Of a stretch of DNA of 64,000 bases, positions 47,978-54,506 are shown piece after piece. The stretch lies in assembly GCA_946414075.1 (NCBI GenBank), contig CAMKNA010000005.1:27861-91860 (forward strand). The letters are read 5' to 3'. Below the pieces are notes generated by a model that did not search any database, had not been told where the DNA came from, and saw nothing but the letters and a program-made list of their open reading frames with translations. The translations under genes were made by a program, and so were the position numbers. The stretch comes from an uncultured Fibrobacter sp. (GTDB lineage: Bacteria; Fibrobacterota; Fibrobacteria; Fibrobacterales; Fibrobacteraceae). Positions within the stretch are counted from its first letter, which is position 1. Each line of letters opens with the position of its first letter.

Positions 47978-48825
47978 CACATTCCTCGGGTTAAGGGGAA
48001 CAGCTGGATGTTAACCTGAACTACATCGTCGCCTTCTCCAGCACCGGCAGAGAAATCTAGTAGTTCTTTGCGCATTAGTTGGATCTGTTTTTTCAAATTG
48101 GGGAAATCTTTGCGCCTTATGCTGAAAGTGAGGGCCGAAAAGTCCCTATCCTGGCTTGCCAGTTCGGACAACCTTTCCTTGGACATAGAGAGCATCTGCT
48201 GGTGGTACTGCTTTACCATCAGGTCCTGGACCTCGTCGTCGGTAGTGATCATGGGGTCCCGCTGGCGGAATCCATTGGCCGTCTTGACCAGGAGGCCTAG
48301 CTCCATAAGGAGGTTGAAGGACTCCTGCACCTGGGCGGGGGTCACCTTGCCATCAAGACGCTTGGAAACCCAGTCGGGAATAGGGCGGAACCCTTTCAGG
48401 GACACCATCTCCAGAATGACAGAGTGGTGCCATTCCCTGAAAATGCGGAGCTGGGCCTGGTCCATCTTGTGGAGCTTGGAATGGGGGCTTGCCTTGACCA
48501 GCTGCTCGTAATAGACCTTCTTTTCTTCGTCGTCGGTGGCCTGGTTAAAGAACACCAGATTCTCGAAGTAAGTGGCCCGCTGCTTAATAAGTCCGAGACC
48601 GTGGATAAGCTTTGTGACCGTACTCTTGGTAATGTTTCTCTTGCCGTCGATAGTCAATTTCAGGTGGGCATGACTGGAAAGACCCGCTTTTTCGGCAAAA
48701 AAACGCAAACTGAAGGCCGGCTGGGTCTTCTTCTTGTATTCGTAGTAGTCCCGAAGATACACGCGAAAATTCGTGTATTGCAACACATCGGGCTCTGTCA
48801 ATTTTACACTTTCTCCATTTTCCAT
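47977..48825 (-). CDS. TIGR02147/DUF4423 family regulator, first copy
   Basis: 282 aa from the ATG at 48825. N-terminal block FRVYLRDYYEYKKKTQPAFSLRFFAEKAGLSSHAHLKLTIDGKRNI (about 20-65, shown as an unbroken HTH-like region) is the DNA-binding-like start of the family, followed by an all-helical DUF4423 domain. The family is expanded in Fibrobacter and also found in Bdellovibrio; the function is not established but transcription control is the usual suggestion. A TTG 14 codons upstream is a weaker start. It is followed without gap by the CBM-like lipoprotein. Confidence 0.85.
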   Translation of the reverse strand: MENGESVKLTEPDVLQYTNFRVYLRDYYEYKKKTQPAFSLRFFAEKAGLSSHAHLKLTIDGKRNITKSTVTKLIHGLGLIKQRATYFENLVFFNQATDDEEKKVYYEQLVKASPHSKLHKMDQAQLRIFREWHHSVILEMVSLKGFRPIPDWVSKRLDGKVTPAQVQESFNLLMELGLLVKTANGFRQRDPMITTDDEVQDLMVKQYHQQMLSMSKERLSELASQDRDFSALTFSIRRKDFPNLKKQIQLMRKELLDFSAGAGEGDDVVQVNIQLFPLTRGM

Positions 48826-48831
48826 GCTATA

Positions 48832-48837
48832 AAAATA
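48832..48837 (-). promoter_or_regulatory. -10-like hexamer of the first DUF4423 gene, 6 nt before the start codon
   Basis: TATTTT, spacer TATAGC, then ATG 48825. No Shine-Dalgarno. Confidence 0.4.
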
Positions 48838-48885
48838 GAAGTCTAGGGGGGCAAATGCACTATCCAAAGGTTAATTATCGTTTAC

Positions 48886-49458
48886 CTAAGTAACCACATC
48901 CCCGGCAAGTCTCGACAATCTCAGGTGGTCGTGGAACGAGCCATGTAGCCATTCGTATTCACGACAAACGCCCTCTTCTTGGAATCCACAGCGGCGGGCG
49001 ACCCCGATACTGGCGTGATTCTGGACTGCGGCGGAGATTTCCAGGCGGTTCAATCCCAAGGTCTCAAAGCAGAACCTGCTTAAAATGTCCAGGGACTCTG
49101 TCGCGAGGCCGCGGCCCGTGTACGCCTGCCCGAGCCAGTAGCTGACAGTGGCCGAGCGGTGCTCCAGATGGACCCAGCCTATAAAGATGCAGCCCGACAG
49201 CTCAAGGCCATTTGAGGCTCTCTCAAAAATACCCCAGCAGGCCCCGTTCCCCATCTGAGCCTGCATTTCCCAGGTTTCTAGGCGAGACACCACATCCTCT
49301 TCGGAACGGCAGTCGGAGGGCCAGGGCAAGAACCGCTCCAGATGCTCCCGGGAGGAATCAATCAGGCGGTAAAGGGGCGCGGCGTCCGTCTCGTGCAACG
49401 GGCGGAGAACCACGCGTTCGCCTGGCAGTTCCGTTTCGGGGATTTCATCTAAAATCAT
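48886..49458 (-). CDS. GNAT-family N-acetyltransferase, RimJ/RimL-like
   Basis: 190 aa. The acetyl-CoA loop is GQAYTGRGLATES (Q/RxxGxG/A type), the later N-x-A-S is in AVQNHASIGVARRCGFQEEGVCR, and the N-terminus LPGERVVLRPLHETDA is typical of the ribosomal-protein acetyltransferase branch. Substrate unknown. A TACATT box lies 7 nt before the ATG. Confidence 0.9.
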   Translation of the reverse strand: MILDEIPETELPGERVVLRPLHETDAAPLYRLIDSSREHLERFLPWPSDCRSEEDVVSRLETWEMQAQMGNGACWGIFERASNGLELSGCIFIGWVHLEHRSATVSYWLGQAYTGRGLATESLDILSRFCFETLGLNRLEISAAVQNHASIGVARRCGFQEEGVCREYEWLHGSFHDHLRLSRLAGDVVT

Positions 49459-49465
49459 AAGGCGA

Positions 49466-49471
49466 AATGTA
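49466..49471 (-). promoter_or_regulatory. -10-like hexamer of the GNAT gene, 7 nt before the start codon
   Basis: TACATT, spacer TCGCCTT, then ATG 49458. It sits between the start codon and the tRNA-Leu terminator. Confidence 0.4.
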
Positions 49472-49479
49472 GGAAAACA

Positions 49480-49512
49480 GAAAGCCCGCCGAAAAAATTT
49501 CAGCGGGTCTTC
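49480..49512 (-). terminator. Intrinsic terminator of tRNA-Leu
   Basis: Minus strand: CCCGCTGAAA...TTTCGGCGGG stem with a short A/T loop, then CTTTCTGTTTT. Confidence 0.75.
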
Positions 49513-49514
49513 AG

Positions 49515-49598
49515 TGCGGATGAAAGGACTTGAACCTTCATGCCCTCGCGAGCACTAGAACCTGAATCTAGCGTGTCTACCAGTTCCACCACATCCGC
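49515..49598 (-). tRNA. tRNA-Leu (anticodon CAG)
   Basis: 84 nt class II tRNA. Acceptor GCGGATG pairs with CATCCGC, anticodon arm CTAGA-TTCAGGT-TCTAG gives CAG, long variable arm TGCTCGCGAGGGCA, discriminator A. Confidence 0.96.
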
Positions 49599-49634
49599 GT
49601 GGTGCACCAAATTTTGAAAAAAAAGCCCGTTTTG

Positions 49635-50366
49635 TCAAGGGGTTTTCGCAAAAATCGCATCCCTAATCCATTGCGGGTAGCGTTTTTCCCAATAACTCCA
49701 GTCATGCTCCCCTGCCGGGTCGTACTTCAAGTCGCAGTCCGCCCCCACATTCCTGCAAAAAACCTGGATCCAAGGGAGTGTTTCTCCCGAAGGATAGAGC
49801 CTGTCGGAGCCCCCCTGCAAAAAGCGCCACCGTCCAGACTTTTCCTTCATGGCGGCGGCAACTTCCGGAGCAGTTCCCAGGAACGGGCCATAGGAACTGA
49901 CCATCAGGCGGTTTTTCACACCCTGACGTTTCCCGTAAAGGGTATAGGACATCACTCCAAAAAATCCATCGGACACGCCAACCAGGGAAACTTCCTTAAC
50001 CGGACGGCCCATGCGCCCCGACAGGGAGTCCAAAGCCACATCCACAGCCCCTACCATCTGGGGCGTTGCCCAATGGTTTTCTCTACAGGCCGAAACACTT
50101 ATAACCACGGCTTCGGGAACCAGTTCGCTTATCGGCTTACCAGCGGTAAGCCCCTTCTCACAATTGGAGCTTTTCATGCCTCCGTGAAACCAGACGATAA
50201 CCGGCGCTTTGGAAAGAGCCTTGGGAGAATCTCCCTTTACAGTGGGCCACCAGATTCCCACCGGACTCTGGGACATTCCCTTGCCTACGGGAACATTAAG
50301 AGAAGCACTCCGGTCTAACCCAAAGACAAAAACAGAAGCCAGAAGGACAAACCCGAGAAATTTCAT
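49635..50366 (-). CDS. Secreted alpha/beta-hydrolase (esterase-like)
   Basis: 243 aa. Signal peptide about residues 1-20. A catalytic triad can be proposed: Ser132 in GVSDG, Asp188 in GGSDRLYP and His221 in GEHDW; an HGG oxyanion motif is at 61-63 (VWFHGG). Similar in layout to polyhydroxybutyrate-depolymerase/feruloyl-esterase-like hydrolases, so a role in releasing acyl groups from plant polymers is possible. It overlaps the upstream membrane-protein gene by 4 nt. Confidence 0.78.
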   Translation of the reverse strand: MKFLGFVLLASVFVFGLDRSASLNVPVGKGMSQSPVGIWWPTVKGDSPKALSKAPVIVWFHGGMKSSNCEKGLTAGKPISELVPEAVVISVSACRENHWATPQMVGAVDVALDSLSGRMGRPVKEVSLVGVSDGFFGVMSYTLYGKRQGVKNRLMVSSYGPFLGTAPEVAAAMKEKSGRWRFLQGGSDRLYPSGETLPWIQVFCRNVGADCDLKYDPAGEHDWSYWEKRYPQWIRDAIFAKTP

Positions 50367-50875
50367 GAGCGGTTTCTAATCGCGAAGATAAAGAACATCA
50401 GGAACCCGACGGAACTCACGCCGATAATTCCAAGCACGATCAGGGAATAGAACAGCTGGTACTTAACCACGGTATCCCAATCCAGTTCACCATAGGTCGA
50501 AGCCATGGACTTGACGATATAGCGGTTGCCAGAAAGCCGGACAGCGCTGATTTCCAGCGGGACTTCATCGACATTCACCGCAGCAAAGTTGAACCAGTCC
50601 GACATGGAATCCAGCATCTCTTCGGAGGCGTACAGCACGAAGGTGGCGCTATCGTCCCCGTTTATCCGGAAAAAAGTCTTATCCAGAAACGGGACATTGG
50701 AACCGCCGAATACGCTTGGGATGGCGGCATAGGAAACCCGACCGTAAAAGAGATGCTCATCCTTGAAAAAACTTTGCAGGACTGGGCCCGCGTAGGACAC
50801 GCACCAGACAACGACCAATAACAAAAGCAGCGCGATATTGAAGTATACAGAACGACGGGAACGGAATCGGGGCAT
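50363..50875 (-). CDS. Membrane protein of unknown function
   Basis: 170 aa with a membrane helix near each end (about 13-33 and 143-165), so the middle domain (about 35-140) is probably periplasmic. No family recognised. Lies 6 nt after the 50882 gene and overlaps the esterase gene by 4 nt. Confidence 0.72.
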   Translation of the reverse strand: MPRFRSRRSVYFNIALLLLLVVVWCVSYAGPVLQSFFKDEHLFYGRVSYAAIPSVFGGSNVPFLDKTFFRINGDDSATFVLYASEEMLDSMSDWFNFAAVNVDEVPLEISAVRLSGNRYIVKSMASTYGELDWDTVVKYQLFYSLIVLGIIGVSSVGFLMFFIFAIRNRS

Positions 50876-50881
50876 CGAGAA

Positions 50882-51670
50882 CTACTGTTTGGAGCGGAAC
50901 ATGAAGAAAAATGTAGATAAAAGAAGCACCAAGGTCAAGAAGTAGAAGACCAAGGGAATCTTTGCATTCAGGGCGATTTCGTTTAGCCGTTCCATCTGGA
51001 AAAACTGTATCAATTCCTCGCTGTTCAGCATGGCCACATCGCTATCGAAGCGGGCCCAGGCCACCGAAAGGTCTAAGTTGGTGTTGAGCAGCATGTCCAA
51101 CTGGTGGTATAGGGTATCCGGCAAGCCCAGCCCTTCGGGAAGCCGTACCGGGAACCCAGCCCGGGCAGAATCCAGAAGCTCGCGGACCACATATTCCTGG
51201 TTGTCAGGCAGGCCGTTCACCATGTAAGAAACTTGCTGCCAGGATTTCAGCCATTGGGTCCTGATAGACAAGTAGCGCCTGGCCGACGAAACCTTGCCTA
51301 AGACTTCCTTTTCAAAGCGGGACACCGAAGCGGAGCTAGGAGCTTTGAAACCGAAGCCCTGCAATTCGTCCATCTGGCGGGCAAAGGAGACCGCCATCTC
51401 CCTAAGGGTCATGGTCTCGGACAGGATTCTCATGGTATCCAGGCCGTAACCGCTACGGGCACGCTCCATATCCTTGGAAAGCCGGGCATCTAGCAGCTGG
51501 AAATCCGACAGGGACTTGATGTACTGGGAGTAAAGGACCATCTGGGGTTTCTGGGACAACGAGAAGAGCACAGTAAGCCCCACAGTCAGGGCCACCACAA
51601 TCCACACCCAGGGCGTTTTCAGCTTGGAGCGGAACGTTTCCGCGATGGTCTTGTTTTTCGTTTCGTCCAC
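50882..51670 (-). CDS. Membrane protein with long periplasmic helical domain
   Basis: 262 aa. N-terminal helix about residues 19-38, C-terminal helix about 238-258, and a helical middle region rich in Leu/Arg/Glu; it resembles a sensor or chemotaxis-like periplasmic domain but no signalling domain follows. Starts with GTG at 51670. First gene of the three-gene unit ending in the esterase; same topology as the 50363 protein. Confidence 0.7.
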   Translation of the reverse strand: MDETKNKTIAETFRSKLKTPWVWIVVALTVGLTVLFSLSQKPQMVLYSQYIKSLSDFQLLDARLSKDMERARSGYGLDTMRILSETMTLREMAVSFARQMDELQGFGFKAPSSASVSRFEKEVLGKVSSARRYLSIRTQWLKSWQQVSYMVNGLPDNQEYVVRELLDSARAGFPVRLPEGLGLPDTLYHQLDMLLNTNLDLSVAWARFDSDVAMLNSEELIQFFQMERLNEIALNAKIPLVFYFLTLVLLLSTFFFMFRSKQ

Positions 51671-51676
51671 GAAAAG

Positions 51677-51682
51677 AAATTA
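51677..51682 (-). promoter_or_regulatory. -10-like hexamer of the 50882-51670 gene, 6 nt before the start codon
   Basis: TAATTT, spacer CTTTTC, then GTG 51670. Confidence 0.4.
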
Positions 51683-51691
51683 CCTTTTTTC

Positions 51692-51697
51692 TACCTT
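51692..51697 (+). promoter_or_regulatory. -10-like hexamer of the MORN lipoprotein gene, 7 nt before the start codon
   Basis: TACCTT, spacer AAAAGCT, then ATG 51705. Together with the minus-strand box it makes a divergent promoter pair in 34 bp. Confidence 0.45.
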
Positions 51698-51704
51698 AAA
51701 AGCT

Positions 51705-52949
51705 ATGAAGTTCCACCATTTTGCCACTTTTTTTTGTGTTTTCGCCTTCTTTTGCGGCTGTACCGTAGAAAGAGCCGAAGAACAGGTGGTGGAACGACAC
51801 GCCAACGGGGTCAAGAAAACCTCCGTATGGGTGTATCCCGACGGCGAAATCCTGAAGCGGAACGAGTGGTACAACAACGGAATCAAGGAATTCGAGATCC
51901 CTTACAAGGACAACGTTCCCCACGGTGAAATCAAACGCTGGACCGGGCTTGGAAACGTTGTGATGGTTGGCCAGTACAAAAAGGGCAAACGCGAAGGCAA
52001 ATGGACCAGTTATTACGGCGACAAGAAAGTGGAAGCGGTCCGTTATTACAAAGACGACCACCCCGTAGGAGACTGGGAAGGGTTTCATTACAACGGCAAC
52101 AAGGCCTTCGAGGAACATTACAACGACAAGGGCGACACCGTAGGCGTGTGGAAAAAATGGTCCAAGAACGGAAAGATCCAAGAAGAAAACAGCTGCCATG
52201 GTGGCGACAGTGTGGGAATCATCGTTGAGTATTACGAGAACGGAAAACGAAGACATTCCACGAGCTGCCGATACGGAGTATTTAACGGTCCGCAAATCAC
52301 CTACGCTGCAGACGAAAAGAATTCCTGGCTTGTTACAGAAGGTTACACGGACGGTGTGCTGGATGGCCCTCGTGAATTCTACCTTCCTTCCGAAGACGGG
52401 TTACTCCCCTACAGACGGGAACGGTGGAAAATGGGAGCGAGAGATTCCGTCTGGCGGCTGGACGACGGCCACCTGCACCTTGTAATCGAAAGCGAGTTCG
52501 TGAACGGAACAGGAATCGGATACGGCCAGTGCGAATACAACTACGGGATAATCTGTGCCGAGACATCCTTTGTAGCGGGTGTTCCTGGCGGAACCCTGGA
52601 CAGTAGCGCTGTTCTCGGGAAAGCCGTCTCGGGCGCCACCCTGTGGTACTACAAGAAAGGGCACGACCTGCGTTACGAAGAAATCTGGGAGAACGGTGAG
52701 ATTGCCATAAGCCGGAGTTTCTACCCCGACAGCCTAGGCGGAAAACTTGCAAGCGAGGCCTTCTGGAAAGAGGGCAAGCGGAACGGAATTTTACGCAACT
52801 GGTACAAAAGCGGCGTCCTACGAGATAGCCTCACCTTCGTAAACGGAGAGCGTGTAGGCGAACAGTTCAGCTACGACAGCACAGGCAAGCTTACCATCCA
52901 TAAAACAGAGGCCGGCAAGAACCGGCCCGTGATTATGCACTTGCATTAA
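51705..52949 (+). CDS. Lipoprotein with MORN-type (YwqK-like) repeats
   Basis: 414 aa from the ATG at 51705. Lipobox FCGC (about Cys19). It carries at least ten copies of a roughly 20-25-residue repeat of the form Y-x-N-G-x4-...-Y-x(3)-G-x(2)-G-x-W, e.g. YPDGEILKRNEWYNNGIKEF, YKKGKREGKWTSYYGDKK and FKEGKR-like WKEGKRNGILRNWYKSG. Such MORN/YwqK repeats form extended beta sheets and are annotated in some genomes as antitoxin-like; nothing here supports that role. Predicted surface lipoprotein, function unknown. Confidence 0.8.
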   Translation: MKFHHFATFFCVFAFFCGCTVERAEEQVVERHANGVKKTSVWVYPDGEILKRNEWYNNGIKEFEIPYKDNVPHGEIKRWTGLGNVVMVGQYKKGKREGKWTSYYGDKKVEAVRYYKDDHPVGDWEGFHYNGNKAFEEHYNDKGDTVGVWKKWSKNGKIQEENSCHGGDSVGIIVEYYENGKRRHSTSCRYGVFNGPQITYAADEKNSWLVTEGYTDGVLDGPREFYLPSEDGLLPYRRERWKMGARDSVWRLDDGHLHLVIESEFVNGTGIGYGQCEYNYGIICAETSFVAGVPGGTLDSSAVLGKAVSGATLWYYKKGHDLRYEEIWENGEIAISRSFYPDSLGGKLASEAFWKEGKRNGILRNWYKSGVLRDSLTFVNGERVGEQFSYDSTGKLTIHKTEAGKNRPVIMHLH

Positions 52950-52960
52950 TCAATTCACAA

Positions 52961-54349
52961 TTACATATCTTCTAGTTGTTTGCCCTTGGTTTCCTTGATA
53001 AACTTTGCCACGAAGAAGATGCTGAATATGGCAAAGAACGAATAGATACCGTAGGTGGGGCCAACGCCAAAGCCGTCTTCGCCCGTGAGCACGGGGAATG
53101 TCCAGGTGACCACGAAGTTTGCAAACCACTGGGCCAACCCGCAAATGGCGATGGCGATAGTGCGGATACGATTGTTGAACATTTCGCCCAACATCACCCA
53201 CATCACAGGACCCCAGGTCGCCGCAAAGAAGGCGATGTAGAGGTTTGCCGCTATCAGGGCCACAAAGGCAGCCGAATCAGACAGGGCTGCGCCACCGCCA
53301 CTCATAAAGCAAATCGTAAGGGTACTCAAGGTCACCGCCATGCCAACGCTACCGATAAGCAGAAGGGGTTTACGGCCTAGCTTGTCCACAAGCAAAATGG
53401 CGGCAACGGTCATCACCAAGTTGATGGCGCTAGAAATCACGCTGGTGAGGAACGCGTCGCTTTCACCAAAACCCACACTCTGCCAGAGCATGGTGCCGTA
53501 GTAGAAGATAACGTTGATGCCAACCAGCTGCTGCAAAATAGCAAGGCCCAAACCCGCCCACAAAACCGGAGTAATCCGCTCCTTCTTGTTAATGACCTCC
53601 AACAAATCGGTGAACTTGGCGGGCTTTTTATTGCTGAAGGAACCCTGAATCTTTTCGACTTCTTCGTCAACCCCTTCGGGATTAATTTTGGCAATGACTT
53701 TCTTGGCTTCGTCCAGGAGCCCTTTGTGAATCAGGTAACGGGGCGATTCGGGGAGTTTCCAGGCGGCATAGCCGTAGATTACCGACGGGATAATTTCGAC
53801 CCAGAACATCACCTGCCATGCCTTGATGTGGCCAAACATCGGATTGTTGGCCGAACCCGCAATGCGTACGATGAGGTAGTTCGAAAGGAGCGCTACAAAA
53901 ATTCCTATCACGATAGCGAACTGTTGCAATGAGCCCAAGCGTCCACGCAAGTGGGCTGGCGCAGTTTCTGCAATGTAGATCGGTGCGATAATGCTTGCCA
54001 TTCCAATGCCGAGACCCCCGATGATACGCCACATGATAAAGTCCGGGATGCCGAAGGGAATGCCCGACCCGATTGCACTCAACAGGAACAGGTCTGAAGC
54101 AAAAAGCATACAACGCACGCGGCCGAAGGCGTCGGCAATCCGCCCGGCAAAAAACGCACCGATAGCAGCCCCAATAAGGGCCAGGGAGACAGACCAGGCC
54201 AGTTCATAGTCCGTCGCGTTAAAGTGTGCCTTTAACGCCCCGTTTGCCCCGTTGATGACGGACGAGTCAAACCCGAACAGAAACCCGCCAATGGCGGCGG
54301 ACAGGGTTATGAGCACTATGTGTTTCATTTGCGGATTTGCGTTGGACAT
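52961..54349 (-). CDS. MFS sugar transporter, XylE/GLUT-like
   Basis: 462 aa, twelve membrane segments. Sugar-porter signatures: GFLFGFDSSVINGANGAL (TM1), RIADAFGRVR (GRR-type loop 2-3), PESPRYLIHKG after TM6, QQLVGINVIFYYG (TM7) and DKLGRKPLLL. A proton-linked hexose or pentose importer is most likely. The ATG at 54349 has GGAGG 7 nt upstream; an upstream ATG at 54373 is less good. The palindrome TATTCCAA-A-TTGGAATA lies 90 bp upstream. Confidence 0.93.
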   Translation of the reverse strand: MSNANPQMKHIVLITLSAAIGGFLFGFDSSVINGANGALKAHFNATDYELAWSVSLALIGAAIGAFFAGRIADAFGRVRCMLFASDLFLLSAIGSGIPFGIPDFIMWRIIGGLGIGMASIIAPIYIAETAPAHLRGRLGSLQQFAIVIGIFVALLSNYLIVRIAGSANNPMFGHIKAWQVMFWVEIIPSVIYGYAAWKLPESPRYLIHKGLLDEAKKVIAKINPEGVDEEVEKIQGSFSNKKPAKFTDLLEVINKKERITPVLWAGLGLAILQQLVGINVIFYYGTMLWQSVGFGESDAFLTSVISSAINLVMTVAAILLVDKLGRKPLLLIGSVGMAVTLSTLTICFMSGGGAALSDSAAFVALIAANLYIAFFAATWGPVMWVMLGEMFNNRIRTIAIAICGLAQWFANFVVTWTFPVLTGEDGFGVGPTYGIYSFFAIFSIFFVAKFIKETKGKQLEDM

Positions 54350-54438
54350 CAGGCCTCCCTTGAATTGAATCATCCTCTCTAATATACCCGCTTTGCGCCA
54401 GAAATGTCACACGATAGTATTATTTTTACAAAAAATGA

Positions 54439-54455
54439 TATTCCAAATTGGAATA
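54439..54455. promoter_or_regulatory. Operator-like palindrome upstream of the MFS transporter
   Basis: Perfect 8-1-8 palindrome TATTCCAA-A-TTGGAATA in the 157-bp gap between the transporter and the 54507 gene end. Confidence 0.4.
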
Positions 54456-54506
54456 ATACGGGTCCCCGTGTCCCATGGATAATTTCGGGACCCGATAGCA
54501 AAGTCT

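Noticed and set aside
47977..48867. TTG start at 48867 for the first DUF4423 gene
   Set aside because: Extra residues are not conserved against the 57152 copy, no ribosome site is present, and the ATG at 48825 has a -10 box at the spacing seen in other genes.
51705..52949. Toxin-antitoxin antitoxin (YwqK label)
   Set aside because: The MORN-like repeats and lipobox fit a surface lipoprotein; no toxin gene is adjacent.
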